From Knoxdaviesia capensis (lineage: Eukaryota; Ascomycota; Sordariomycetes; Microascales; Gondwanamycetaceae), in NCBI GenBank assembly GCA_001510575.1, contig LNGK01000008.1:4474981-4538980 (forward strand): a stretch of DNA of 64,000 bases, in the 5' to 3' direction. Both the position numbers and the translations under genes were made by a program. Below, piece after piece: positions 20,483 to 32,458 of the stretch (positions are counted from its first letter, which is position 1; the number at the start of each line of letters is the position of its first letter). The notes beneath the pieces are model-generated. The model had not been told where the DNA came from, made no database searches, and worked only from the letters and a program-made list of their open reading frames with translations.

Positions 20483-23272
20483 TTAACCGCGCACAGCAGC
20501 TCCCAGGGCTCCGCCCGTGAACTGAGTGCCTCCCGCCTGGCGCTGCGTGTTGCCTCCCGTCCGCGCGCGCTGGCCACCGCCGCCACGACCACCACGACCA
20601 CCGCGCTGGTTGCCCCGACCGCCTTGGCGGTCAAAAGCGTTGGCCGAGCCCTGCGTGCGCTGTTCGAGCGTGCGCTCGTTGGTCTCAATGAGGTTGCTAG
20701 CCTTGTCGGCCAGAGCCAGCGATAGGCCCTGCAGACGGCTGAGCTCGACACCCTTGCGGAACATGATGGTCGCCGTGGACTGGTCGAGCGAGGCTGACAG
20801 CTCCTCGTGGCTGACCATCTTGCTGACGACAGCCGACACCTTGCCGGCGTCGAGCTCGAACATCTCGCTCAGCGTCGACACAGCAAGGGTGTCGTAGAAC
20901 GGAGCGTATGTGAACAGGTAGGTCCGGAGGCCCTCCTCCTGGATCTGCTTCGACAGCATCTCCTTGATCTTGTCCGAGTTCTGGATCAGTTCCCAGATCT
21001 TGATGCTGTGGATGAAGTTGATCGACTTCTTCCATTCTCCCGCCGCCAGGGCCTTGGAAGCCTGCATCACATGGTCGCGCGTGTTCTCAGGCGGTCCAGT
21101 GAAGATTTGGCGCTCGTGATACTCGAGCATTCTCCGGTAGGTCTTGGAAATGATACGCTTCTTGATATCGGGGGACGAGCCAGTCTGGGCCAAGAGAGGA
21201 ATCTCCAGCAGCATGCTGCAGGTAAGGTACACACACTCAAGAAGTTCAAGGTTGATGTGCATGTGGAACGGCAGCTGGCGCTGCTTCTCAAGGCGCTCCT
21301 GTTCCGGCGAGACCTGGCCGTACCGCTGCATGGTCACACCCTGAGCAAGAAGCTCCTTCTGCCGGCCACTGCCGCAAATCTCCTGCAGAGTGTTCTGCGC
21401 ATCGTACACGAGTCCCTTGCGGAACGCACACAGACCGACCTGCACCAATGTCCGGTTGTAAAGGATCTGGGTCTGCACGTCGAAGTTGGGGATTGTCTCC
21501 TGAAGATGCGACATCAACGACATATCGCGCGCCTTGTAGTAGTCGTCGTGGAGAGCCAGGAAATAAACCTGGCAAAGCATGGAGCGGGCCCGGATAATAC
21601 CGTCGCTGTTGCTGAACAGGTAGGTGCACAGAGTGTGAACAAGATCGCCAGCCTCAGAAACCTTGTCGCGGGGGGTGATGCTAGAGCTGATAGAGCCGTC
21701 GACGGCATTCCAGGAGTTCTCCTCGAGTGTCTTGACAACTTGGGCGGGCTAGAAGAAAAAGGAATTGTTAGTTATATATATCACAACAATGGGAGCAAAC
21801 CAAAGATGGTGTGATTACACAAACCTTGAAGTAGACGTGGTCTAGTCTCCGCATGACGATCCGGTTGACACTATCCTGGGGAATTTCGAGCGAAGAATCG
21901 GTACGCAGTCTCTCGTAATACAGCTGGCCGCGGAAGATGACGTTGTACAGGGAGCCCTCGTCCTGGAGGCGCTCGATGTACTCGGAAGTGTGGGGGTCGA
22001 TGCTCTGCAGCGACCGGACAAGCTCGTCATCGAGACGCTCAACGTACGACACAACGCTTCCAGGGATCTTGAGGTACTTGTCACCTGCCGCAATCGTGGG
22101 GGCCTTCTCATCGTCGTCCCACTCCTCGGCAGTCTCGACAATGATGTGGTCGGTGCTATCGCGTAGAATGTCAAGCAGAGTCGACAACTCCCGCTCGGCG
22201 GCCTTCCAGTGCTCGAGAGGCATGGCGGAGGTGGTCGAACCCAGATCGAAACGGGTGGAGATGATTGTCAGCAGCACCCGAATCTTCTGGTAAGGCGTCA
22301 CAGCAACCTCGTGAAGCTTCTCCATAACCTTGATCTGCTCCAGGCGATCGGTGTTCTTCTTTCCTCTCGACTCCATAATGGTGCGGAGGTGCTTGAAGAT
22401 GCTCTCGGGGGTGTACTGAACAGTCTTTCCTCCCTTGCCAACCTGGGCAAATCCGGTATCATCATCCGAGCCCTGCTCCTCCTCAACGAAGCGAGCAGTC
22501 TTAGGGCGCTTGACAATCTCAACCTCGTCGTCGTCCGAGTCAAGCATGAAGCCACCCTTATCCTCTCTGAAGGCGTCGATCTGCTCCTGGTAATCCTTGT
22601 TCGCCTTGCGGATCTTCTGCTTGACGGCGTTCAATCCTCTCGCGCTCGTGGCGCTCATCTTCTTCGGGGTGACCTTCTGCTTGGCAAGAGTCTCGTTCAT
22701 GTAGTCTTCGAGTTCGGCCACGGCTTGAATGTAGATTCGCGGGGCCTTGTTGCCGACCTGGACCTTCGCAACCTGGCGGTTAAGCTTCTCATACTCTATT
22801 ATTCGAAAAACACGCATCGGTTAGCAAAACTCCCCATGGCAGTTGCACAGTGAGCAAACCATCGTATATAATAGTGCTTACCAGTCGAGATGATACCCCA
22901 ATCGTCAATCTTCTGGGCATTATCAATTAGCTTGATGGTGCCCTCAAGCTCCTCCAGGCGCTTGTCCTTGGCACTCTTGACTTTCCGGCCAACCTCGCGA
23001 TCGCTGTCGTCGCTGTCTGACGATTCACCCTTCAAGAACCGCGAGGCACCAGTCTTGTGCTCGCCCTCTTCGTCGCTGCTGTCATCTTCATCGTCGTCAT
23101 CCGAGTCATCCGAGTCAGCTTCATCGCTGTCGTCTTCGTCATCGTCAGAATCGTCTCGCTGTTGCTGTTTGGGGCGCTGGGTCTGTTCTTCCTCCTCCTC
23201 CGAGTAGAGGTCCTCCTCGTCAGACGAACTCTCAGACGAGCTGTCGTCGGCGTTGCGGAAAAAAGGCGCCAT
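20483..23272 (-). CDS. nip1: translation initiation factor eIF3 subunit C
   Basis: Three exons, 23272..22882, 22795..21825 and 21748..20483, give 875 residues; introns are 86 and 76 bp with GTAAGC and GTTTGT donors and TAG acceptors, and both junctions preserve frame (IIST-E-YEKLNRQV and DHVYFK / PAQVVK). eIF3c is a core PCI subunit of eIF3, which binds the 40S ribosome and recruits eIF1/eIF5 and the initiator ternary complex. Visible parts are an extremely acidic Asp/Ser N-terminus (residues 5-90), the helical middle with YERLRTDSSLEIPQDSV, the PCI region (about 620-800; LRTYLFTYAPFYDTLAVSTL, MFELDAGKVSAVVSKMV), and a Gly/Arg-rich RGG tail ending ALGAAVRG. Length fits the family. Its 5' end faces the ISA2 gene across about 600 bp. 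Confidence 0.97.
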
Positions 23273-23876
23273 CCTGACACAAGTTTTATTCGATGATACT
23301 TTATGATGAGGGAAGTATCGAACAAAAGGGATGTCTGGGGATAGGGGGTGATTTTCGGTTGTAGAACAGGAGGGGGAAGAAAATGTGGAGGGGAAAAGGT
23401 CGTTGACTTGTTTGCTGCCTCAAATGAAACAAATCTTTGGACTGTGACTGTCAACCTACAAAATTCTTTTCGTGGGTTGTTTTCTCTTTTTTGCCTGAGA
23501 CGAGGGGTCACATCACTGTGGAAAAATTAATGTGGTGGGGCCAGGGCTATTTTGTGAAGCAATTTTTCAGATTTTGTGGTCGGTCTGGCACAGCTGATGC
23601 CAGCTGGCAGGGCTGCCAAAAAACAAGTTCATGGGACAACTTCAAAGTACCGTGTTTGCCCGGTTTTCTGTAGGAGGTGCATCGCATTCCATTCCAGAGC
23701 CTGTGATCGGCTTTTAGAGATTACCAAGCATCTGGAGGCATAAAATTCTGTTCATCATCTTTTACAACAACAAAAGATCTCTCTATTCTGTCTTTGAAAT
23801 GAGACAAAACGTCCTTTCTTCTTCTTCTTTTTTCTCTCTTTCATCCTGAAATTTGTTTAATCCATACTTAAACGAT

Positions 23877-24651
23877 ATGGCATCTTCAATGTGTTTGGGC
23901 TCTCGCCAATCTTGTCGTTCGTTCCTTCACCTAGTCCGGACGACCGTGCCTGGCTCCGGTCTCGAATTCCTGTGCCCGGCGGTATCCCGAAGCTACTCGG
24001 CCGCTACGGCCCGCGACACCTCGACATCGGCGCCTTTCGGAACGACGCGCGCACAACACACAAGAAACATCCGAAACCAAAGCCTGCAGGCGCGCAACTT
24101 TGGTTCCACGCCAGCTCTGCAAAAGACCATCTGCGCTCATAACCCGGCCGTGGATGACGATGGAAATGCTATGCATCTTGACATAACGCCCCGGGCCGCC
24201 AAGGTAAGCATAGCTTCATCTGGCAGCCTATAAACTCACGGTTTTGCCCCATCTGACATCTTGTTTCATTGCCCAATAGCGACTATCGGAGATCATGAAG
24301 CGCGACGAGAACCCCGGCCTGGCACTGAAGATTCAGGTCGAGAGCGGCGGCTGCCACGGATTCCAATACCTCATGAGCTTAGTCACTCTACCCGAAAAGG
24401 GCACGGATGGCTGGAAGCAGACTGTGAATGATGAGCAGACAGTCTTCCAATTCGTGGCCGACGACGCCGTCGACTCTCCAAACTTGGCCCAGGCGCCTAA
24501 GATTATCTTGGATGCGCCGTCACTCGAACTTCTACGAGACAGCAAGGTTGACTTCACTTCCGAACTCATTGGTTCGCAGTTCAAGATTACCGATAACCCG
24601 AGAGCGTCAAGCAGTTGTGGATGTGGAACCAGTTTTGATGTGAAGCTGTAG
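23877..24651 (+). CDS. isa2: mitochondrial A-type iron-sulfur assembly protein ISA2
   Basis: Two exons, 23877..24203 and 24280..24651, joined in phase 0 (PRAAK / RLSEIMKRD), give 232 residues; the intron is 76 bp with a GTAAGC donor and CAATAG acceptor. The three conserved Cys of A-type carriers are present: Cys134 in ESGGCHGFQY, and Cys222 and Cys224 in SSCGCGTSFD. The first ~90 residues are basic and Ser-rich, as expected for a mitochondrial presequence (SRSYSAATARD). ISA2 works with ISA1 and IBA57 to make [4Fe-4S] clusters for aconitase and lipoate synthase in the matrix. ISA1 has the same fold; the C-terminal context and long N-terminal part favour ISA2. It diverges from eIF3c and converges on RPL7. 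Confidence 0.92.
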
Positions 24652-25056
24652 CCTTTCCTCAGTTTTCTCTCTAGCTATTGATCCTACCAAATCAAATGTA
24701 CACCAATGTTTCTTTCTCTTTTCTCTCTCATGCCCTCTTCATTGACTTTAGGATATCACACAGCGTATAGATCGTCAGATAGTTTGCCATGGTTTTCCGG
24801 GATGCATAGACATAGGCAGAGTACGAAGTTGAAGGGATTTAAGAACGACGACGGGCGCAGATACGAGTTGTCAATGCAAGTAATATCATTTCCCACCTGC
24901 CCGAACTTTAATTTAACGCCAGTAACCTTGATGCTCCAAAAGACGTGACCCAAGCAAAACGGAGCGACCATAATTTTCATTAAATTGCTTTAAGCTTCGT
25001 TAAAGAACCCCATAAAAGAAAACTTTTCCATTCCATGAACCCAGGCTCGAACTAGT

Positions 25057-26741
25057 TTAGTTCATCTGGCGGATGAGTCCGTTGATCCGGTCCTCACGGT
25101 TACCGAGATCACCACCCTCAATGAAATGGCGGAACTTGCGGGGGCGGAAGCCTCCAGTGGGGTTGCTCAGCTTGAAGGGCCACAGGAAGTTGGCGGCCTG
25201 CTTGAAGTTAGGGCCAACGGTGAAGATCTCGTGGATGAGATCCTCAACGCAGATGATGCCGTACTGGCCGAGGCTGGCCTCAATGATCGAGTTGTCAGTG
25301 AGGGGGATGCGCTGCTTGTCAATCTTTCCGTAGCCACGCTTGTAGATCAGCTCCTTGACCGACTTCAGGTTGGGGTAGCCGTAAGCAACCCACGGCTCAA
25401 CGACCTTGATCATCTCAGCAGTGGCCTTGGTGATCTTCACAAAGACACCGTTGTTGATCTGCAGAAGACGCAGAAGCTGGAGGATCTTGCGGGGCTTAGG
25501 GGGGACCTTGCTGACACTGTTGGGTTGTTAGAGGATCGTGCAAAACATCGAAGTTTACCAAGCGATGGTGGAATAAAGAAAGTAACGTACCCCTTGATGC
25601 GGATGATGAAGATAAGCTTGGACTCAGCAGGAACGAAGGCAGCGTTGTCATCCTTCTGGATGCGGAGCTGGCGGATCTGGTCGCGCTCAGCATCGCGGTA
25701 CTCCTTCACATACTTCTCAGCACGCTTGAAGATGGCGACACGCTTCTCCTTGTTGGTCTGTGTATGGGACACTGGTTAGCTTTTGGTCGCAATTCGCAAT
25801 GGCCAGTATGTGGTTCGACTTTCACCCAGAACTCTGGGATATATCTCAGACCCGAAAGAAGGTTAATTGATCAACAGCATCGACTTGCGTCTAGTTGACT
25901 GAAAAAAAGCTATGCATCATATGACATCTCCCCCAAAACACAAGGCACGCTAGACTGTGAACCGACCTTCTTGAGCGTGGCGATAGTAGCAGCGCGCTCA
26001 GCGCGAGCCTTCTCCTGGCTCTTGCGCTTCTTCAGGAGGGTCTCGGGGACCAGCACCTTGTCGGCAGTAACAGTACTATATTTAAACAAAACAAAGGATA
26101 TCTTGGATTAGTTCGTAGTCCAGCATACCGAAGTATGGAAAAGAGCACCAGTGCGAGAATTGTAGCTGTGCGACATTCTTCGCCTGGGGAAACTCGATAT
26201 GAATTTGATCGGTGAGCTGCCACCCACACAGAGGTCCCACAAGCCTCTTTCTTTCGATCAAGGCTGACGAGACATGTGCATGTGTATCGGCGAAGGCTCA
26301 TCCAACAACACCCTGGATAGTATTTCAATCCAGGAAAAAAAGTCACCGTTAACGGCTGCATCGACAAGAGGCACAATATAGCCATCATGTTCCATAGCAG
26401 CCCGGCAAGCTATGTATTTAAGAGAGAACGCATTTGAATGCGTTCATCTCCAACACCCCATTCAACATCTCTGCAATCGGGACAACGGGTTCTTTGCAGC
26501 ATCCGCCGTACCGAACGAGGGAGAAGAACAAGAGAGGTCGAGCTGGTGTGACAGAAGCATTTCTAGATTCCCTCCAACTCTCATGGGCAAAGCATTTCCA
26601 ACTGAGCCTGGTTGAGAAGAATTGAGGAACACAAGAAAAGAACCGCCACAGAGCCAGCGAGAGGACCACGACAATCTATCAAATCGATCGCATAAAGGCG
26701 ATGGAATATCAAGGAAAGGGAGTATCATACGCAGGGGCCAT
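25057..26741 (-). CDS. rpl7: 60S ribosomal protein L7 (uL30)
   Basis: Four exons, 26741..26731, 26075..25967, 25757..25591 and 25516..25057, give 248 residues, the normal L7 length. The first coding exon is only 11 nt (ATG GCC CCT GC) and is followed by a 655-bp intron; the start then reads MAPATVTADKVLVPETLLKK. Exon 2 ends at a non-standard GTCGGT donor. The uL30 core is clear (RIPLTDNSIIEASLGQYGII, CVEDLIHEIFTVG, LIRQMN at the end). The protein sits on the large subunit next to 25S and 5S rRNA. Intron 2 (25966-25758) appears to encode a C/D snoRNA. The gene shares a 445-bp divergent promoter with RPS14, so the two are probably co-regulated. Confidence 0.97.
25836..25932 (-). ncRNA. C/D-box snoRNA in RPL7 intron 2
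   Basis: On the minus strand the intron holds box C-like ATGATGC (25920-25914; consensus RTGATGA, last base off) and box D CTGA (25849-25846). They are closed by a terminal stem GGGAGATGT (25932-25924) with ATATATCCC (25844-25836), nine positions with one mismatch and one G-U. Directly upstream of box D is TCTTTCGGGTC (25859-25849, sharing its last base with D), complementary to GACCCGAAAGA of the conserved 25S rRNA segment GACCCGAAAGATGG. By the D+5 rule the methylated base would be the G of CCCGAAAG. From memory, yeast snR39 and snR59, also in RPL7A/RPL7B introns, guide methylation two bases away, and snR39B guides this G. Confidence 0.85.
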
Positions 26742-27186
26742 TGTGAATGAGTTGTCGGGATTGTCGTGGTTGGTGATAATTGATCTCGACGAGGTTGGTT
26801 GACGGAAGAGGAATCAAGAAGGAAAGAGAAACCGGATGGAGATGGAAGAAATGGACGAGCCACACGCACAGAGATTAGAAGAAAAAAAAAGTTCGAGAAT
26901 TTTGCCAGGAAATACCCACTCTCGAAATTCCCACAAAAACCCTGTTCAGGGCTTACCAAAGGCGGTGAGGGCTCCTGCGTTCCGACAACGCAAATGTTTT
27001 CTGCCGCCCACTACCGCCTTTAGGGCAAGCCTGAACACCCCACTTTATTTTATTTTTGCAGTGGAAATCACAGTGACCTGGAATTTGAGTAGAGAACCAC
27101 CATCACCATATTTCCTCTTCTCTTTATTCATCATTCAAGAATCTCCTTCCAGAGTGTTCAAGCAAAACCAACAATCTGCAGTCAAA
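26742..27186. promoter_or_regulatory. shared divergent promoter of RPL7 and RPS14
   Basis: The 445 bases between the two start codons contain all regulatory DNA for both ribosomal protein genes, including leaders. A long inverted repeat occupies the middle (26944-27036). The RPS14 side ends in an A/C-rich leader (gcaaaaccaacaatctgcag) typical of highly expressed fungal genes. Confidence 0.75.
26944..27036. repeat. imperfect inverted repeat in the RPL7/RPS14 promoter
   Basis: The left arm is 26944-26966 and the right arm 27013-27036, separated by 46 bases. Read outward, both arms begin GTTCAGG and end AAAGGCGGT, with a few differences and one indel between (GCTTACC against CTTGCCCT). The right arm contains TTTAGGGC, i.e. 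CCCTAAA on the other strand. Confidence 0.85.
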
Positions 27187-27891
27187 ATGGCCCCCAAGAG
27201 AACCCCCCGTGCCCCCCAGGAGAACATCTCCCTCGGTCCCAATGCCAGAGACGGTAAGCTTTTGATAACATTTGATTTCACGCGGACACATCATGCAAGT
27301 TCCTGTTGAGGGTTTGGTGATCAAATGCTAACAACCCCGCAATGTCTTTCCAGGCGAGCTCGTCTTTGGCGTTGCCCGTATCTTTGCCTCGTTCAACGAC
27401 ACCTTCGTTCACGTCACCGATCTTTCGTGCGTATAGCTTCCAATTTCGATGTCCTCGAGAAATGCCTGTCGCCTGAGCTCCCCCGCTACGCCTGTGCGAG
27501 GACTGTTGGGGTGGTGATGGTTTAAATGGCGTAGATGAACAAAACCTTCGATGGTTCTAACATTATATGTTTGCATAGGGGCCGTGAGACCATCTGCCGT
27601 GTCACCGGTGGAATGAAGGTCAAGGCTGATCGTGATGAGTCCTCGCCGTACGCTGCCATGCTTGCTGCCCAGGACGTCGCCGTCAAGTGCAAGGAGGTCG
27701 GCATCACTGCCCTCCATATCAAGATCCGTGCCACCGGTGGTAACGGAACCAAGACCCCCGGCCCTGGTGCCCAGTCGGCTCTCCGTGCCCTGGCTCGTGC
27801 CGGCATGCGGATCGGCCGCATTGAGGACGTCACCCCGACTCCCTCCGACTCCACCCGCAGAAAGGGAGGTCGCCGTGGTCGTCGTCTTTAA
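27187..27891 (+). CDS. rps14: 40S ribosomal protein S14 (uS11)
   Basis: Three exons, 27187..27253, 27354..27426 and 27579..27891, give 150 residues, the usual length. Introns are 100 bp (GTAAGC, CCAG) and 152 bp (GTGCGT, ATAG). Junctions read RDG-ELVFGVARIFASFNDTF and TDLS-GRETICRVTGGMKVKAD. The C-terminal tail RRKGGRRGRRL is the conserved basic end that contacts 18S rRNA at the platform; the protein is needed for late 18S maturation. Its neighbours are RPL7 (divergent) and RAD26 (convergent, 399 bp between stop codons). Confidence 0.98.
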
Positions 27892-28290
27892 GTTATTTGC
27901 TGCATTTTTCTCACGAGGGGTGTCGGCGTTGGCTACATCTGGTTTCATGGTCTTCTTTTTTTTTTCAACTGGCTGAGGGACACTTTGGAAGGACGCGGAG
28001 GACGGCATTTATTTCGCCTGGTCTCCATTATTTTACTATGTTTGCCCCCATGTTAATTCGAAAATAACAGGGGACTTTGGTCGACTCTCATCGGCCATGT
28101 TCGATCTTGCTCGTACTCATAACGAAAAAAGATCGCTTATGGTATTGACGCAGTATGAACAAACCAAAAAAGAATAAAGCTATCATTGCATGCCTCTGTG
28201 CAAGAGACTACCAGGCAAAAAGGTTACCGTGACAGAATGTATTGAAATGTGTGAAAGCAGAACCAACCTTAGACATATGCTTTTGTAAAA

Positions 28291-31200
28291 TCAAAGCCCA
28301 GCCTTCAAATGCCATAGTGATCCACCTGTGCGTGATGCTTGTTGCGGATCAGCCACCGAATTCAACGCCGTCCTGAAGACATCCGGTGGCATACCAGCAT
28401 GTTCTCGATTGAAGTAATTGACAATAGCTTCAGTGCGCGCTCTGCCGTGCATGGTATGAAGAAACCCGATGATCAATGTCCGGACAGCCTGAACTGTGTA
28501 CTTTGTCCGTTCCGTGACCGGACGGTTCCGTTCTTGGCTTTCACGAGCCCAGGCGGCAGACGCCATCATACTGGACAAACTCTTGCTACGACTGCCCGTG
28601 TTGTGGCGCTTAGGCGACTGAACACCTTGACGTGCACGGTGGGCTTCAGTTGCCTGGCTGCGCAGAAACTGAACCGTTCGATCGTTGATGCGCTGGGCCT
28701 CCGCCTCAGTCATCAGTTGATCAGGGGCGATCGATTTCTTGGCTTTGAGAACATCGTCGTGGTTGTATGCGCTCTTAATCGAGTTGTTGAAGAGATTTTC
28801 GAGCATGTCCTTCTCTTCTTTGACTTCTTCTTGGTACTCTTCGACTTCGTCAACTTGGCCCATGACCTGAAGTTGTTCAGCCTCACCAGTCACGGGGGGT
28901 TCTGGGGGGTTCGTGGTTTTCGACGAGGGAGCACTGTCCGGACCGCCACCGGGTACGTGCTCACTCTTTATAGCACGCGACCTATTCGCTGGTGGCTCGT
29001 CGCGCATGTCATGCAGCTTGCCACCTGTGCCGGTGTACGTAAACATATCATGGATGGAGTTGGAGTCGAAGTGCTGCTGGAACTCGGTATCCGACATGAT
29101 CTTCTCCGCCATGAACTGCTTGTACAGCTGCTTGCGGTATATTTTCTCTTCAATCGTTCCAGGAGTCAGCAGTCGATAAATCTCAACGGGCTTCGTCTGA
29201 CCCAATCTCCAGGCTCGTTCGATAGCCTGCCGATCAGTTGCCGGGTTCCAAGATGGGTCGACCAGAATGACGCGGTTAGCGCCCGTCAGGTTGAGTCCAA
29301 CACCACCAGTTTGTGGTGTCAACAGAAAGACGTTCAGGTCATCAGACTGGTTGAAGCGGTCAACGAGGGGTTGTCTATCGATCTGGCTCGTGCGGCCATC
29401 CATGCGAACAAATTTTAAACCTTGACTTTCTACAAGGTTTTGGATGATATCAAGCATCGGGAGACTCTGACTGAAGACAAGGGTTTTGTGGCCAAACTTC
29501 TTCCAGATCTTGAGAAGAGACGCAATCACTTGCATCTTCACAGATCGTTCTGGATTGCCCCAATCCGGAATCTCACTCCGGTTCCTCTGCCTCAAATCTG
29601 GATGGTTACAGATTTTGCGGAGAGAATCAATCGCAGAGAAGACATCATTTCTGGACCGCCCATCGGTAGCAAAAAGGTTCTTGATTTCCGGAGTCTGCAG
29701 ATAGTCCATGTACTGCTCCTCCTGATGGTCGGTCATCTTGCAGAAGAACACCTGCTCAGTCTTGCGAGGCAGACTTCTGGCCACGTCAGCCTTGATTCTT
29801 CGAAGCATGTATGGCTTAACGGCCTCGCGCAATGTATGCGTGCATTTCTCCGATGCCAGAATAGACAGACTGCTTGCCAGTCGACGGTGACCATCCTTGA
29901 TTGGTTGTTCAAAGTATTGCTGGAAAGTTCGGATATCTGAACCAAGCAAGCCCGGATACGCAAACTCAAACAGGGAGTAGAGCTCTCGAAGGTTGTTCTG
30001 CACAGGTGTACCAGAAAGAATAATACGGTTGAATGTGGCGAGTTGCTTGCAAGCCTTTGCCGCGTCAGTCTCGCGGTTCCTGATGATATGGCCTTCGTCT
30101 AGGACAGCGTATCCCCATGGTATCAGCGAAAGTTCGTCGAGGTATGTCTGTAATCCCCGATATGTCGTTACAAGGACATGTCCTTGTGTAGCAACACGAT
30201 CGATAATCTTCAAGGCGGCGCCGGACTTTCGGGTTGCCCCTGGTGCCACCATATCGGAGTCCTCAAGTTCTGGATCAATCATGCCGATACCGGTGGAGTG
30301 AAGAATAGACACACGGAGCGGTGGCCACCACTTATGAAAGTGAGTTACCCATTGTGACATGAGCGTTGCGGGTGTAACGATAATCGCTGGACCATCCAGC
30401 TTCTTGCTGTAGTGCAGGGCTGCTATGGCGGTAATGGCTTGGACTAGATATTTGCGTTGAATCACCACGTTAGTACAGGAGATGGGGAAATATTCAAATC
30501 CAAACAACGCAGACTATACTTACCGGTCTTGCCAAGTCCCATCTCGTCACACAAGATTCCGCCCTCGAGGCGCGCGTGCAACTGCATCAGCCAGGAAACG
30601 CCGGTTCGTTGAAACGGGAAGAGATACTCATAAATCTCTCCTGGTAACATATAACCTTCGATGAGATGGCCATCTGGTTTCCCGGGAGAGGGCTTGAACC
30701 ACTCGTTGTCACCAAGGCTGATATATCGGCTATTGGGCTCGAGTTGTCGACGCAGATATGCACGTTCCTTGACCCATTTTGAGATACGAGCTTGGTATCG
30801 CTGTTCAATTCCATCGTCAACCCTTCGAAGATCAATTTTGCCCCGTGGAGCCTCTCGGCCTCGAGCTGATCCAGACCCGGAAGCTTCATCTTCGCCCTCT
30901 GACACTTGGCCGCTGTCATCGTCAATGAAATCATCGTCTGGATTTACTCGCCGGGCTTTTTGACGCCGTGAGGCCACGGGCTTGGGTGGCTCTAGAGCTT
31001 CCTCCACATCTTCATCATCTTCGCCATTGACTTGCGCACTCCGCGACGAACTTCTCGGTCGTTTCCGAGTCCGTAAACCAAATTCTGCTTGCTGCAGATT
31101 TGCCGCCAAAGAGGAATCGTCATCCGTTGTGGACTGTCTTGACGTCGAAGCAAAGCCAGGAGTCTGTAGGATCTGATGAGATGTCTGAACAGATGCCGTG

Positions 31201-31868
31201 CCTTCCTGGGGCACGGTATGACGGGCAGTTTCTTCTTCTTCCTCCTCAGACCCACTAGTATACTCGGCAAACGGAGTGATCTTTCCGGTTCGAATGTAGA
31301 ACTCGCGCTTAGACTCTGTAGGTCGCCGTTCGGGATCAATTGAAGAATCGCTTCGACCGTGGGCGGCAACACTGGTGCGTCCGTTGGTATCGCTCGGTCC
31401 GGCATTGGCTGAGGTTTCAGTGGCAACTTTCTCGGCAGCCGCCTTGTCAGCTAGGGCTTTTTCATACACGGCTATGCGTGTTGATATGCGTCCCCGAAAG
31501 ACTTCGCGTTCATGTTCGGCCTCTTCGATATTCTTGTCAAACGTCCTTAGCCGTTCGTCAATGCCCGACAGCAACTTGTTAGCAACCACGGGTGGAAGCC
31601 GTTCTTTCTGATTCCTCTCGGCAACAACTGCCTTCCGTTTCGTCTTCCAGACATCAATCTTCTTGTTCAGGTTCTCGATCCGGTCTTCATCTCGGCTGTT
31701 TTCCTCGGTCAAGATTGCCGCGTTAGCTTCGGCAGTGACATCCTTTTGGATATCCTCTTGCTGGCGGACATCAACAAGGCCGTTCAGCAACAGTGCAACA
31801 TCTTCGGCCTCATTGGTCGCTGTATCTTGAGGTCGACTTCTGGACGACGAGGGCTCCGATCGCTCCAT
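28291..31868 (-). CDS. rad26: SNF2-family ATPase RAD26 / CSB (transcription-coupled repair)
   Basis: Two coding exons, 31868..30524 and 30443..28291, give about 1,165 residues; the 80-bp intron (GTAAGT, TCTAG) falls inside motif I, giving DEMGLGKT-VQAITAIAAL. The helicase motifs include Walker A DEMGLGKT, motif II DEGH (VLDEGHIIRN), motif III LSGTPVQNNL, motif V GGVGLNLTGAN and motif VI QAIERAWRLGQ. DEGH rather than DEAH is characteristic of the Rad26/CSB group. The N-terminus is charged with a coiled-coil-like stretch (about residues 60-150). The protein acts at stalled RNA polymerase II to start nucleotide excision repair. A candidate 5'-UTR intron ends at CTTCAG about 10 bases before the ATG. 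The ATG at 31868 was chosen because the frame upstream has no other ATG. Confidence 0.95.
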
Positions 31869-32458
31869 TGTGGACTCTGAAGAATTTACCACTGTATTAG
31901 ACTCCCATGTCAGATATCACGTATGTACAGAATAATGGGGAAGGAGGTGAGTATTCAGAGATCTATTACCTCTTGATAAACACTTGAATCAACTGGAGCC
32001 GGAGGAAGGGCCGATAGGCATCGGCCAAGCTGAGCTACAGAGGGTCGTTGATGAATAATTAAAGATGTTGTCACAATTGAGGATTTGCAATCAGGAATAC
32101 ACGACGGACTGAATTTTGAGCGGAAGATATAACAGCGCGGGTCTTGATATCTTGTCGTTTGGAGCAAAATTCACTTATAATATGGCGGCTGTTGCCTGGC
32201 TCGGCGGCAGGTCCAAATCTTGAAGCTTCGACGTGAGTCAGCTAAGGTGGTGCGAAAATCCAAATTCGTACGCAGCTGAATTTGGAACAGGGCAAAGTGC
32301 CATTTATGGAAATTGCACGAAAATGATGGAAAGAGCGATCAAGGGGTTCATTTCCGCTTTATCTCGCCATTGGAAGAGTATCGGAGCTCAAATCACATTT
32401 CTCTCTCAAATCCATTCAGGAATAGAGAGCATGAGCAGCTTCATTTTATCCGAAACCA

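Noticed and set aside
27427..27578. Possible snoRNA in RPS14 intron 2 (GTGATGG, CCTGAG)
   Set aside because: Boxes are in the wrong order and there is no closing stem or guide match.
28339..29940. Long plus-strand ORFs opposite RAD26
   Set aside because: Complement of the helicase domain; composition is a mirror of RAD26 codons.
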